The notes: a model not told the origin generated them from the sequence alone. 64,000 nt of DNA from JAUVXJ01 sp034411995 (GCA_034411995.1 DAOUME010000007.1:372001-436000); one strand, 5' to 3'; positions 52,159 through 61,203 are shown, counted from the first letter of the stretch. Program-made: numbers and translations.

Positions 52159-53403
52159 ATGCTGCGCGGAAGCAAGATACATCAAGACCTGGTCAGGCAA
52201 ATGACCTCCCGGGGCGGCGAGCCCCGTCTCCGGGTTATAGTCAAGTACAGGGAGCACGTGGCCAAGTCCAGGGCTGTGGAATCGGCGAGGCTGCCCGAAC
52301 GGCCCTCGCGGGTGCTCACCGTGGTGCCGGTGGTAGCTCTATCGGCGGCACCCGCCGAGATAGAGGCTCTCGGGCATGAGCCCGACGTAGAGCAAATCTG
52401 GCCCGATCTGCGCGTGCGAGCCTGTCTGGATGTGAGCGTGCCCTTGATCGGCGCACCCCGGGTGTGGCATGATGGGTACACTGGGGCGGGCATCGGCATC
52501 GCCGTTCTGGACACGGGTATAGATCTGGACCATCCGGATTTCCAGGCGCGGATCGCTGGCGTCGCGGATTTCACCGGAGAAGGCGTTGGCGACCTCAATG
52601 GGCACGGGACCCACGTTGCTGGCATTGCATGCGGGGATGGCTGTGCGTATGGAGGCAAGTACACCGGTGTTGCGCCGCGTGCCCAGTTGTACGTGGCCAA
52701 GGTGCTCGATCGGCAGGGTTTGGCGTACATGAGCGATGTCATGGCCGGCATCGACTGGGTCGTGAAGCAGAACGTCCACGTCATGAACCTCTCCCTCTCG
52801 GGCCCTCCGTCGGGAGACGGCACTGATGCCTTGTCGGAGACTTGTGACCTGGTCGTCGAGCGAGGCTTCGTGATCTGTTCCGCGGCAGGCAACTCTGGGC
52901 CTGGCCCCGGCACCATCGGAGCACCTGGGTGCGCGCGGCAAGTCATCACTGTGGGTGCTTCCACCGACGAGGACACGGTCCTGGAAGCCTCTTCACGCGG
53001 ACCGACCACAGATGGCCGTGTGAAGCCCGACTTGCTCTTCCCTGGCTCCGGCATCGTGTCTTGCCGCGCCAGAGACACCTCGCTTGGCGAGCCGGTTGAT
53101 CTGACGTATACGCAGGCGTCAGGGACGAGCATGGCGACCCCTCACGCGGCAGGAGTAGCTGCGCTTCTCCTGGAGGCTAACCCGGGCCTGACTCCGGCCG
53201 AGATCAAGGAACTGATGATGAGCACTGCGGTGGATCTGGGGCTGGAAGAGAACACCGGGGGCGCGGGGCGAGGAGATGCCAGGGCCGCAGTGGGCTCCGC
53301 CCGGTTGCCCGATGAGGCGCCCGGGCTTTACGGGTGCCTGCCCCAAATACCGCGCCTGCTCGAGCTGTTGCGTCATCTGTGGCGGCGGGGCAGCGCAGAC
53401 TGA
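52159..53403 (+). CDS. Subtilisin-like serine protease (S8)
   Basis: A 414-residue subtilase. A short N-terminal I9-like region (RLRVIVKYREHVAKS) precedes the catalytic domain with D118 (VLDTGID), H149 (GHGTHVAG), oxyanion Asn (SAAGNSG) and S324 (SGTSMATPHAAG). No signal peptide is visible, so it may act inside the cell or be exported by an unknown route. The ATG at 52159 is preceded by GAGGGGAG at short spacing; an in-frame TTG at 52141 is an alternative. The 141-bp gap before it shows no clear promoter, so it may be co-transcribed with the propeller protein. Confidence 0.9.
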   Translation: MLRGSKIHQDLVRQMTSRGGEPRLRVIVKYREHVAKSRAVESARLPERPSRVLTVVPVVALSAAPAEIEALGHEPDVEQIWPDLRVRACLDVSVPLIGAPRVWHDGYTGAGIGIAVLDTGIDLDHPDFQARIAGVADFTGEGVGDLNGHGTHVAGIACGDGCAYGGKYTGVAPRAQLYVAKVLDRQGLAYMSDVMAGIDWVVKQNVHVMNLSLSGPPSGDGTDALSETCDLVVERGFVICSAAGNSGPGPGTIGAPGCARQVITVGASTDEDTVLEASSRGPTTDGRVKPDLLFPGSGIVSCRARDTSLGEPVDLTYTQASGTSMATPHAAGVAALLLEANPGLTPAEIKELMMSTAVDLGLEENTGGAGRGDARAAVGSARLPDEAPGLYGCLPQIPRLLELLRHLWRRGSAD

Positions 53404-53564
53404 GACCGTCGGTCGCGTCCCGAAGAGGATTGCCGGTCCGGCAGGTCTGAGAGCACCACAGGGTGCTGTTCGTGCCGGAACGGACGTGCAGAGGGGTCGT
53501 TTCTATGGTTAGCGGCGGAAAGGGTGTCGTGGGCACAGAGAGCTGGCTGCGATCACTTCTGGTG

Positions 53565-53573
53565 TGGTAGAAT
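53565..53573 (+). promoter_or_regulatory. Extended -10 promoter of the surface amidotransferase-like lipoprotein
   Basis: TGGTAGAAT: an extended -10 (TGn plus TAGAAT). No good -35 box is visible. Start near 53580, which favours the ATG at 53616 over the GTG at 53583 for the next gene. Confidence 0.45.
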
Positions 53574-53615
53574 GGAAAGGTAGTGGCTGGTGGTTATCGG
53601 GGGCGCAAATGGGGA

Positions 53616-54533
53616 ATGCGTAGGGTCGTCTTGGGCTCGATTTGGCTTGGCGTGATGCTGGCGCTGTCGTTCATTGTTTCGTGCGTCGTCCTCGATCCGC
53701 TGGTGCCGCCTACTGCGACTCCCACGCAGACGGCCTCCCCGACAGCTACCTCCACGTCGACGCCGACTCCGTCACCGACTCCCACGTCGACCAGCACCCC
53801 CACGCCCACTCCGGAACCGACCCCTACCCCACGTGGGCACTTGCAGGTGGCAGTGTTGCTTCACGGCCCTTCTCGTTTCCTCCAGGTGGACAGGGTGCTG
53901 GCTGAGAACGATGCCTCTTCCATACCCATCCTGGCCTACGCCGGGGATACGATCCCGGACTTGACGACCTTCGACGCCGTGATCCTGTCGGGTGGTGAAC
54001 ACCCGCCGAGTCAGTTCGACAAGGTTCCCTTCTTCCAAGAAGAAAGGGATAGGGTCCTTGAAGCCATGGACGACGACGTGCCGATCCTGGGCATCTGTCT
54101 TGGACATCAGTTGCTGGCTCACTGGTTGGGCGGCCGTGCGGAAAGGAGCCCGGAGTTCGAAGTGGGATGGCTGGAGGTGACGATCAACGAGGATGGCCTT
54201 CAGGACCCGCTGTTGCAGGACGTGGACCAGCGGTTCTACGCCTTCCTGTGGCACTGGGACCAGGTCGTCGAGCTTCCCCCTGGAGCTGTGAGCCTGGCCT
54301 CATCTGAGCTGTGTCCAGTTCAGGTCTTTCGCTATCGGGACCTTCCCGTCTGGGGTGTACAGTTCAACCCACAGTATGGTCCGAGCCTGGCCGAGTCCGT
54401 GTTGCTTGGTGCCGATTGGCTGGCCGAGCTCGGCATCGACGCCCAGGAGATGGCGAGTCGAGGATACGAGGTGGATGACGGAAGCCAGCAACGCATCTTC
54501 GAGAATTTCTTTGCCTTCGTGCGGCAGCATTGA
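53616..54533 (+). CDS. Lipoprotein with degenerate class-I glutamine amidotransferase domain
   Basis: A 305-residue protein. The N-terminus ends in SFIVSC, a good lipobox, so it is probably lipid-anchored outside the membrane. A long Thr/Pro/Ser linker follows, then a GATase1 domain (about 80-300) with the nucleophile elbow ILGICLGHQLL (C161). The catalytic His-Glu pair, normally in GVQFHPE, reads GVQFNPQ, so His is Asn (N251) and Glu is Gln. Normal glutaminase chemistry is unlikely; ligand binding or another peptidase-like activity is possible. A GTG at 53583 is an alternative start. A cell-surface GATase1 domain is unusual. Confidence 0.8.
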   Translation: MRRVVLGSIWLGVMLALSFIVSCVVLDPLVPPTATPTQTASPTATSTSTPTPSPTPTSTSTPTPTPEPTPTPRGHLQVAVLLHGPSRFLQVDRVLAENDASSIPILAYAGDTIPDLTTFDAVILSGGEHPPSQFDKVPFFQEERDRVLEAMDDDVPILGICLGHQLLAHWLGGRAERSPEFEVGWLEVTINEDGLQDPLLQDVDQRFYAFLWHWDQVVELPPGAVSLASSELCPVQVFRYRDLPVWGVQFNPQYGPSLAESVLLGADWLAELGIDAQEMASRGYEVDDGSQQRIFENFFAFVRQH

Positions 54534-54782
54534 CTGAGGATCTGAGCACCCTGCTACCGCCGCTTCTCTGAGGCCATGCACGGCCAGAGTGTGGCGACCA
54601 TGCTCAGCAGCAGAGCGGTCTGTCGTCGCATCGAAGAAGAAGCGTGGCCTGTGGGACCTGTGCTGTCCCCTGAAATGCATCGCCAGGGGCGCTCAGATCG
54701 GTTCTGGCGCGTTTTTTGGCCGGTATGGGTGTTACGGGTCTTGCGGCAGTCACAAATGTCGTCCCGTTGGGTTGCGGGAGAG

Positions 54783-54811
54783 TTGAACAATCGGCCGCTT
54801 GATGGTATAAT
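54783..54811 (+). promoter_or_regulatory. Promoter of the tRNA-Leu/tRNA-Gly unit
   Basis: TTGAAC (54783-54788), 17-bp spacer, perfect TATAAT (54806-54811), 10 nt before the tRNA-Leu 5' end. It may also drive the tRNA-Gly and trigger factor genes downstream. Confidence 0.75.
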
Positions 54812-54821
54812 GACGTGGTGG

Positions 54822-54906
54822 GGGGGAGTGTCGGAACTGGAAGACGAGCGTGATTTAGGATCACGTGGAGTAATCCGTGTGGGTTCGAGTCCCACCTTCC
54901 CCACCA
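54822..54906 (+). tRNA. tRNA-Leu (anticodon TAG)
   Basis: A class II tRNA of 85 nt including an encoded CCA. Acceptor GGGGGAG pairs with CTTCCCC, anticodon stem CGTGA/TCACG encloses TTTAGGA with TAG at 54856-54858, a long variable arm follows, and the T arm is GTGGG-TTCGAGT-CCCAC. Confidence 0.93.
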
Positions 54907-54920
54907 GAGCAGTGTAGCAA

Positions 54921-54993
<73 letters not shown>

Positions 54994-55096
54994 TTTCTTT
55001 ATGCCGGGAGCCTGGCAGCGGGCCGGGTCTGGTGGTCATTCTCGGAGGCACCGTAGCCAGGTGTCATGCCAGTTTACGGGAGGTTGTACAGTTCAG

Positions 55097-56470
55097 TTGC
55101 AGGTTGCTACGAAGGAGTTGGAGAACAGACAGGCTGTCCTGACCGCGACCCTCGACGAGGAGTGGCTGGATCCTTTCATGAAGACCGCCTCGCGGCGGCT
55201 AGCGTCGAGGGTGGAGATCCCGGGATTCCGGAAAGGCAAGGCCCCACATCGGGTGGTGCTGAGCCACATGGGGCGGGAGGCCCTGGTCAGAGAAGTGCTG
55301 GAAGACCTGGGACAGGCAGCGTATGAAGAGGCGGTACGAGAGAGCGGGCTGGAGCCCATTCAGTTGGACGACTTCGAGATCTCCGAGTGGGAACCATTGA
55401 CTCTGCGTCTGTCGGTATCCTTGCCGCCGGTGGTGGACCTTGGAGATTATCACAGCATACCTGTGGACCTGGAAGAGGTTGAGGTTGCAGACGGGGACGT
55501 AGACACCGTGCTGAAGGATCTTCAGGAGCAGTATGCGGAAAGGGTCTCCGTGGACAGGTCGGCGCGACTCGCTGATCTTGCAGTGTCGGATGTCGAGGGC
55601 ACGGTCGGGGATCGTGTGGTGCTCAAACTCGAGGAACAAGAGTACGAGCTCCAGGAGGGTAGCGACGCCCCAGTGCCTGACTTCGCTGACAAGCTGGTGG
55701 GGATGTCACCTGGGGAAGAGAAGAGCTTCAACCTCACCTTCCCTGACGACTATGGGGATGAGGATCTGGCTGGCCTGGACGTTTCTTTCCTGGTCCGTCT
55801 TCATAGCCTTCAAGAGAAGCACCTTCCTGCGGTGGATGACGAACTGGCGAAGATGGTTGGCGGTTTTGAAGATGTCGAGAAGCTGCGTCAAGAGATCGCG
55901 CAGGACTTGCACGCGCGTCGCTGGGCCCAGCGACAGGACGAGTCGGCGGAACGACTCCTCGACGCTCTCCTGGAGCAAGCTGAGATCGACTCGCCGCCTA
56001 CGTTCGTCAACGGAGAGTTGGAGTCCATGGTCAGGGGGCTGGCCTATGATCTTCAGAGGCAGGGTTTCACTCTGGACGGCTACTTGAAGACCACTGACAG
56101 GAGTGTGGAGGATCTGGTCGAGGAGTTTCGCCCCGGTGCGGAGAAGCGTGTGAGCAAGTCCTTGATCCTCGCCCAACTGGTCAAAGAGGAGGGCGTGGAG
56201 GTGGAGGATGCGGAGATAGAGCAAGAGATTGCGGGCATGACCCGCGTGTATGGACAGGAGAAAGACGCCCTGCGTGATGCTCTCCTCCGAAACGAGCAGA
56301 TAAGAGAAGAGATCAGAAACAAGCTGTACGGCCGCAAGGTGGTCCAAGGCCTTGCAGGGCTGTCTGAGGGGATCGAGGGCCAGCAAGTAGACCCCGGTGC
56401 TGCTGGGACAGACGACGAAGAAACGCCGAGGGACGAGGACGCGCCCGCAGAGCCAGCAGCAGCCGACTAG
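55097..56470 (+). CDS. tig: Trigger factor (ribosome-associated chaperone)
   Basis: Trigger factor binds the ribosomal exit tunnel and shields nascent chains. The N-terminal ribosome-binding domain has the signature EIPGFRKGKAPHRVV. An FKBP-like domain follows (about 150-235: GDRVVLKLEEQEYEL, GMSPGEEKSFNLTFP), then the C-terminal helical arms and an acidic tail (DDEETPRDEDAPAEP). A TTG start at 55097 is chosen because the family begins at VxVKELENxQ and GGGAGG lies about 13 nt upstream; in-frame ATG at 55001 and GTG at 55061 would add unrelated residues. The product is then 457 residues. First of the tig-clpP-clpX cluster, a common arrangement. Confidence 0.93.
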   Translation: MQVATKELENRQAVLTATLDEEWLDPFMKTASRRLASRVEIPGFRKGKAPHRVVLSHMGREALVREVLEDLGQAAYEEAVRESGLEPIQLDDFEISEWEPLTLRLSVSLPPVVDLGDYHSIPVDLEEVEVADGDVDTVLKDLQEQYAERVSVDRSARLADLAVSDVEGTVGDRVVLKLEEQEYELQEGSDAPVPDFADKLVGMSPGEEKSFNLTFPDDYGDEDLAGLDVSFLVRLHSLQEKHLPAVDDELAKMVGGFEDVEKLRQEIAQDLHARRWAQRQDESAERLLDALLEQAEIDSPPTFVNGELESMVRGLAYDLQRQGFTLDGYLKTTDRSVEDLVEEFRPGAEKRVSKSLILAQLVKEEGVEVEDAEIEQEIAGMTRVYGQEKDALRDALLRNEQIREEIRNKLYGRKVVQGLAGLSEGIEGQQVDPGAAGTDDEETPRDEDAPAEPAAAD

Positions 56471-56491
56471 GGAAGGGCTCTCATCCCTTCC
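56471..56491 (+). other. Hairpin between tig and clpP
   Basis: A perfect 7-bp inverted repeat GGAAGGG / CCCTTCC with a 7-nt loop, directly after the tig stop. No T-tract follows. It could set different mRNA stability for tig and clpPX; it is not a convincing terminator. Confidence 0.4.
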
Positions 56492-56523
56492 AAGCAAGGA
56501 GAGGTTCGTCTGGAGGTAGTTCC

Positions 56524-57129
56524 ATGGATAGTCTCATTCCTGTGGTCATTGAATCAACGGGCAGGGGCGAGCGCGCTTACGATATCTACTCCCTTCTTCT
56601 GAAGGAAAGGATAGTATTCCTGGGCATGCCGATCGATGATAATGTGGCAAACCTCATCATCGCCCAGTTGCTCTTCTTGGAGCGGGAGGATCCGGACAAG
56701 GACATCCATCTTTACATAAACAGCCCAGGGGGCATGATTTACCCGGGATTGGCCATTTACGATACCATGCGGTTGATCAAAGCCCCGGTGTCGACCATCT
56801 GCGTGGGATCCACAGCGAGCCTGGCCACTGTCCTTCTGGCAGCGGGAACGAAGGGCAGGAGGTACGGCCTTCCCAACTGCACGATACACATGCACCCGGC
56901 AGGAGGGGGGGTACGCGGGTACGCGCCTGACGTGGAGATCCAGGCGCGCGAGTTGCTGCGTATGCAGACCAAGATACACGAGATACTGTCTGTGGCCACC
57001 GGGCAGACGGTGGAGAAGATTGCCCACGACTTCGATCGGGACTATTTCATGGACGCCGAGGGAGGAGTGGAGTACGGTATCATCGATGAGATACTCACTG
57101 GGCCGGCCGACGAGGAGGACGAAGAGTAA
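56524..57129 (+). CDS. clpP: ATP-dependent Clp protease proteolytic subunit
   Basis: A 201-residue serine peptidase that forms the tetradecameric chamber fed by ClpX. Catalytic Ser is in GSTASLATVLLAAG, where most ClpPs have GQAASMGA; His is in CTIHMHPAGGG instead of IHQPxGG; Asp is in DRDYFMDAEGG. All three residues are kept. GGAGG lies 7 nt upstream of the ATG. The stop overlaps the clpX start (TAATG), so the two are coupled. Confidence 0.96.
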   Translation: MDSLIPVVIESTGRGERAYDIYSLLLKERIVFLGMPIDDNVANLIIAQLLFLEREDPDKDIHLYINSPGGMIYPGLAIYDTMRLIKAPVSTICVGSTASLATVLLAAGTKGRRYGLPNCTIHMHPAGGGVRGYAPDVEIQARELLRMQTKIHEILSVATGQTVEKIAHDFDRDYFMDAEGGVEYGIIDEILTGPADEEDEE

Positions 57130-58385
57130 TGTCCGGAATGGCTTCGGAGCACGTGCGCTACTGCTCCTTCTGCAGTAGGCCACACAATCAGGTGGGACGC
57201 CTGATCGCAGGCCCCGGGTCTGTCAGCATCTGCGACGAGTGCGTCGAACTGTGTCGAGAGATACTTGCAGAAGAGGAACCGGCGGTCCTTCCTAACCCGG
57301 CTCCTGTGGGCAAGATCCTGTCGCCAAAGGAGTTGTGTGATCGACTGGATGAGTACGTCATCGGACAGGATCAAGCCAAGCGCGTGCTGTCCGTGGCCGT
57401 TTACAACCACTACAAACGAGTCTTCGCCGGTGCGCTGGTCGATGACGTGGAGCTTCAGAAGACCAACATCCTGCTCATCGGGCCCACCGGGTGTGGAAAG
57501 ACGCTCCTGGCCGAGACGCTGGCGAGGATACTCGATGTCCCGTTCACCATTGCGGATGCCACGTCGCTGACGGAAGCGGGATACGTGGGCGAGGACGTGG
57601 AGAATATCCTCCTACGGCTGATCCAGGCGGCGGACTTCGACCTGGCGCGGGCGGAGAAGGGCATCGTGTACGTGGACGAGATAGACAAGACCGCCCGCAA
57701 AGCCGGTGACAACCCCTCCATAACTCGCGACGTGTCTGGGGAAGGGGTTCAGCAGGCGTTGCTCAAGATCATCGAAGGCACGGTGGCCAACGTGCCCCCT
57801 CAAGGCGGCCGGAAGCACCCTCATCAGGATTTCATACAACTGGACACCACGGACGTGCTCTTCATCTGCGGCGGCTCCTTCGAGGGGCTGGACTCCATCG
57901 TTGCCGAACGTGTTGGCGGCAGAAAACCGATCGGTTTCGCGGATAAGGAAGCGCAGGGGAAGCAGGAGTTGACTTCAGCGGATCTACTGCGCATGGTCAT
58001 CGCCGACGACCTGCTGAAGTATGGCCTGATCCCCGAGTTTGTCGGTCGTCTGCCCATGGTGGTGAGCGTGGACCCGCTGGACAAGGAGACCATGGTCAGG
58101 ATCCTCCAGGAGCCGAAGAACGCCCTCGTCAAGCAGTTCAAGAAGCTTCTGGCTCTGGACAATGTGGAGCTGGTTTTCACTGACGAGGCGTTGGAAGCGG
58201 CTGCTGAGAAGGCTCTGGAATACAGAACAGGGGCGAGAGGTCTGCGGACCATCATCGAGCAGGTCCTGCTGGACACCATGTTCGAGATTCCTTCTCTGCG
58301 GAACGTTCGCCGCTGCCAGATCACCAAAGAGGTCATCAACGGGGAGGCAGAGCCGGAGCTGGTCTACTGGTCTGAGACCGCCTAG
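57129..58385 (+). CDS. clpX: ATP-dependent Clp protease ATP-binding subunit ClpX
   Basis: A 418-residue AAA+ unfoldase. The N-terminal zinc-binding domain has four cysteines (CSFCSRPHNQ and ICDECVELC). AAA+ core: Walker A GPTGCGKT, Walker B IVYVDEIDK, pore loop and the RGAR-type sensor 2 (TGARGLRTIIEQ), plus SEGVQQALLK-like GEGVQQALLKIIEG. The ATG overlaps the clpP stop. A terminator hairpin follows. Confidence 0.97.
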   Translation: MSGMASEHVRYCSFCSRPHNQVGRLIAGPGSVSICDECVELCREILAEEEPAVLPNPAPVGKILSPKELCDRLDEYVIGQDQAKRVLSVAVYNHYKRVFAGALVDDVELQKTNILLIGPTGCGKTLLAETLARILDVPFTIADATSLTEAGYVGEDVENILLRLIQAADFDLARAEKGIVYVDEIDKTARKAGDNPSITRDVSGEGVQQALLKIIEGTVANVPPQGGRKHPHQDFIQLDTTDVLFICGGSFEGLDSIVAERVGGRKPIGFADKEAQGKQELTSADLLRMVIADDLLKYGLIPEFVGRLPMVVSVDPLDKETMVRILQEPKNALVKQFKKLLALDNVELVFTDEALEAAAEKALEYRTGARGLRTIIEQVLLDTMFEIPSLRNVRRCQITKEVINGEAEPELVYWSETA

Positions 58386-58412
58386 CAGGGCGAGGAGTCA
58401 CAGGAACTCAAA

Positions 58413-58445
58413 GGGCCCACTCCACGGAGGGATGGGCCTCTTTTC
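58413..58445. terminator. Terminator between clpX and the convergent glycosyltransferase gene
   Basis: Stem GGGCCCA / TGGGCCT (one G-U pair) with an inner CTCC/GGAG pairing, followed by CTTTTCTT on the plus strand. It suits clpX; on the minus strand the AAA preceding it gives a short T-run. Confidence 0.7.
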
Positions 58446-58481
58446 TTGCCTCGAAATGTTGCCTGCTCTGAACCAGACACT

Positions 58482-59786
58482 CTACTCGCAGCAGCCGATG
58501 GTGGATGCGGCGTCACCACTATCTCTGCAGCAGACCTGAGGAAGACCGTGGGTCACGAGCTCACGGTAGGCAGCGATGATTTGTCGCGCGACAATGGGCC
58601 AGCCGTAGCGCCTGGCCACGGTCGCTGCCTGCTGCCCCATCTCCTGTCGCAGTCGTTCGTCGGTCAGCAACTGTGACAGCTTCTCGGCCAGCGCCTGGGG
58701 GTCGTCGTTAGGCACGAGAAAGCCGGTGCTCCCTTCGCGCACCGTGAAGGTCAAGCCACCAACCCTGGAAGCGATGACGGGCGTACCACAGGCCATGGCT
58801 TCCAGGGCGACCATGCCGAACGACTCGTAGTGGGAAGGTACCACACAGACCTCAGCGGCAGAGTAGTGGAAGGGCAGGGCCTCCTGATCTCTCTTTCCCA
58901 GGAATGTCACCACGTCGGCGATGCCGAGGTTCTCGCGCATCTCCTGCAAGCGTGCCATCTCGCGGTTCATGTTGGCAGAGTCCACGTCAGGTTCGCCCCC
59001 AATGACACACAGGCAGATGTCGTCTCGCAGATGCTTGTGCTCCTCCAGCACCAGAGCCATAGCCTCGATGAGCACGTCTATGCCCTTCAAAGGTTCTATC
59101 CGACCCACGAAGAGTACCAGCTTGTGACCCACTGGCATATCCAGATAAGCTCGGGACTCCACCCGGGAGCGCGGGTAGAATAGTTCCAGATCGACTCCGC
59201 AGGGGACCACCTCGATCTTCGCCGGGTCGGCGCCATAGAGCCAGATCATCTGCGCTTTTTCCAGGGGGTTAGCGGCTATCAAGCGGTCAACGGAGTTGAT
59301 GACTTCTCGCTCGCTCTCCACACGGAGCGGGGTTTCCAGATCGGCCGCGCTCTTGGCGACTCGGTTTTTCAGCTTGCCCAGGGTATGGAACATGTGCATC
59401 GCTGGCGTGTTCCATTCTCTCCGGAGTCGCCGGGCGACCAGGCCGGAGAGCCAGTAGTGGCTGTGGACAATGTGGTACGCCAGGTCCTCGCGGCGGGTGA
59501 ACTCCAGCAGATTGTCTGTGAACTCCTCGATGTGGTCGTAGACCAGGTTCTTGTTGTAGGGCTCTTCCGGGCCGGCCCTCAGGTGGATCACTCGCGCGTT
59601 GGGGCCCAGATCGATGACGCGGGGAGCATCCGGGTTCTGGGAGCGGGTGAACACATCCACTACGAACCCTCGGCGTCCCAGCTCGCGGCTGAGATCCCTG
59701 ACGTACACATTCATGCCGCCGGTCTCCTTGCCGCCCAGGGCTGCTTTGGGGCAGGTATGGACACTCAACATCGCTATTCTATACAT
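58482..59786 (-). CDS. GT4-family glycosyltransferase (MshA/sucrose-synthase-like)
   Basis: A 434-residue GT-B retaining glycosyltransferase. The N-terminal domain begins RIAMLSVHTCP with GGKETGGMNVYVRDLSREL (acceptor-side loop) and HSHYWLSGLVARRL; the donor side has LVLFVGRIEPLKGIDVLIEA and the EX7E motif in ESFGMVALEAMACGTPVIAS. The pattern is close to MshA and sucrose-phosphate-synthase-like enzymes, but the acceptor cannot be told. The C-terminus is Cys-rich (QVCCRDSGD...IGCCE). Its ATG overlaps the previous gene's stop by 8 nt, so the two are coupled. Confidence 0.9.
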   Translation of the reverse strand: MYRIAMLSVHTCPKAALGGKETGGMNVYVRDLSRELGRRGFVVDVFTRSQNPDAPRVIDLGPNARVIHLRAGPEEPYNKNLVYDHIEEFTDNLLEFTRREDLAYHIVHSHYWLSGLVARRLRREWNTPAMHMFHTLGKLKNRVAKSAADLETPLRVESEREVINSVDRLIAANPLEKAQMIWLYGADPAKIEVVPCGVDLELFYPRSRVESRAYLDMPVGHKLVLFVGRIEPLKGIDVLIEAMALVLEEHKHLRDDICLCVIGGEPDVDSANMNREMARLQEMRENLGIADVVTFLGKRDQEALPFHYSAAEVCVVPSHYESFGMVALEAMACGTPVIASRVGGLTFTVREGSTGFLVPNDDPQALAEKLSQLLTDERLRQEMGQQAATVARRYGWPIVARQIIAAYRELVTHGLPQVCCRDSGDAASTIGCCE

Positions 59787-60825
59787 CGCCGCCGCCTAGC
59801 CTCGCCAGTCGCAGGTTGTAGATCTCGGTCCGCACTGCGCCGAAGCGGTATTTGTATTCCTCTTCCCCGCGCAGGAAATCGAAGACCTTGAGTCCTCGTT
59901 CGATGGCGTCCCGGATGCAGTAGGCCAGAAGGACGATGCCCGTGCTCAGGGAAGGGTACAGGTCGGGTTCATAACCGGAGTTGTAGACCAGGAAAGCATC
60001 GCCCCATTGGAAACAGAACATGGAGGCCACCTTCTCGTCGTCGACCGTTAGGGCCGCAAGCCTCAGCCATCCGTGGTCGAGCGAGCTGTGAGCGATCTTA
60101 CGAAAAAAACCTTGCCTTCTCTCGTCCATGAACGCCTGCTTGTGGCCACCACTCCGGCGGTGCAGCCGCACAAAGTCGTCCACCTCCTCGTCAAGCGCCG
60201 CGGGATCATCCGCGTACTGCCAGTGAATGGCTGCTTCGCGACTGGCCTTGCCCATCTTCCGGCGCACCTCGTGACGCTGCTTCCTGTTGAGCGCTGAGAG
60301 ATAATCTTCCCACGTTGAGGGGAGAGCGATGACGGGACATACCCCCTCGACGCGCGACACGACCTCGACTTGGCGCGAGCGCGCGGCGAGCGCCGGCAGG
60401 AGCTTCAGAGTTGGGGATGTCGAGGGCACGTTGTGAAGGTCCAGCACGTCCCAGGCGTCACCGTGTTCGTTGGTCAGAAAATGCCACAGGGCGCCGTATA
60501 CCTTCTCTGCTCGGTCATCCGCGACCACCAGCACGTCGAGATAGTCGGAGAGATCGACTCCGCCTACGAGCTGAAGTGTCCGAGGACCCTCCAAAGTCGG
60601 CAGGGAGCACAGCGGCGCCAGGCCGACCAGCTCGCCAACGTCGCGGACGGCCAGGATGGACAACTGCGCCTGCTCGCCGAACTGGTCCCACCAGATGTTT
60701 TGCCACTCCCAGGAAAGGAACACTGTGCTGCCACTGCTGCGCCTGAGCAGGGCCTCCCAATCCTGCTTCAAATCCGAGAATGCGCCGTCGCCGGTATGGA
60801 TCTCTACACTCAGTTTCTTGCTCAC
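59779..60825 (-). CDS. FemAB/CelD-like GNAT-fold acyltransferase
   Basis: A 348-residue cytoplasmic protein with two GNAT-like halves as in the BcsL/CelD (Acetyltransf_6) family: FLSWEWQNIWWDQFG and LAVRDVGELVGLAPL near the N-terminus, YLSALNRKQRHEVRRKMGKA in the centre and FCFQWGDAFLVYNSGYEPDL, then GLKVFDFLRGEEEYKYRFGA at the C-terminus. Members transfer acyl or aminoacyl groups in polysaccharide or wall synthesis, which fits the overlapping glycosyltransferase. GTG start with AGGAC upstream; a TATAAT on the minus strand (60837-60842) lies very close to it. Confidence 0.85.
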   Translation of the reverse strand: MSKKLSVEIHTGDGAFSDLKQDWEALLRRSSGSTVFLSWEWQNIWWDQFGEQAQLSILAVRDVGELVGLAPLCSLPTLEGPRTLQLVGGVDLSDYLDVLVVADDRAEKVYGALWHFLTNEHGDAWDVLDLHNVPSTSPTLKLLPALAARSRQVEVVSRVEGVCPVIALPSTWEDYLSALNRKQRHEVRRKMGKASREAAIHWQYADDPAALDEEVDDFVRLHRRSGGHKQAFMDERRQGFFRKIAHSSLDHGWLRLAALTVDDEKVASMFCFQWGDAFLVYNSGYEPDLYPSLSTGIVLLAYCIRDAIERGLKVFDFLRGEEEYKYRFGAVRTEIYNLRLARLGGGDV

Positions 60826-60964
60826 GTCCTATCTCCATTATAGCCGTTTACGCAGCAGGGTGCTAGGAAGCTTGATTCCCCATCAGCGTGCTGAACAGCG
60901 AACCACGCAGGAGCTGCCGCTTCATACATCGTGACTCCTGTCATCCTACCTGGCTTTCTTCAGC

Positions 60965-60993
60965 TTGCGCTGGTTTCACAAGTGTGCTACAAT
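60965..60993 (+). promoter_or_regulatory. Promoter of an unassigned leader transcript
   Basis: TTGCGC (60965-60970), 17-bp spacer, TACAAT (60988-60993) with an extended TGC. It lies 300 bp before the cupin gene, upstream of two hairpins. The 465-bp gap 60826-61290 has no credible protein gene; it holds this promoter, the hairpins and a second -10 element. Confidence 0.45.
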
Positions 60994-61114
60994 CCGGCTG
61001 CGTCTCCTATCGTGCACGTGATGCTGTGATCAACGTTTTGAGCCAATACCTCGTTACAGGGAGCCGATCTCTGGAGGTTCTGTCCGCGAGGGCACAACCG
61101 ATGGGTAGGCACCC

Positions 61115-61203
61115 ACCTGCCACGGCAGGTTCAAAACAATGATAGCACACGGCAAGATGGGGGACGCAGGTGCAGCCAACAGTCCGCACAGGTCTGTTGG
61201 CTG
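61115..61203 (+). promoter_or_regulatory. Two-hairpin structured leader
   Basis: Hairpin 1: ACCTGCC / GGCAGGT (61115-61130, 2-nt loop). Hairpin 2: a perfect 10-bp stem CAGCCAACAG / CTGTTGGCTG (61173-61203) with an 11-nt loop, followed by a weak T-rich stretch. Together with the upstream promoter this looks like a leader or small RNA ending in a terminator-like stem. No known riboswitch or T-box consensus was found. Confidence 0.4.
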
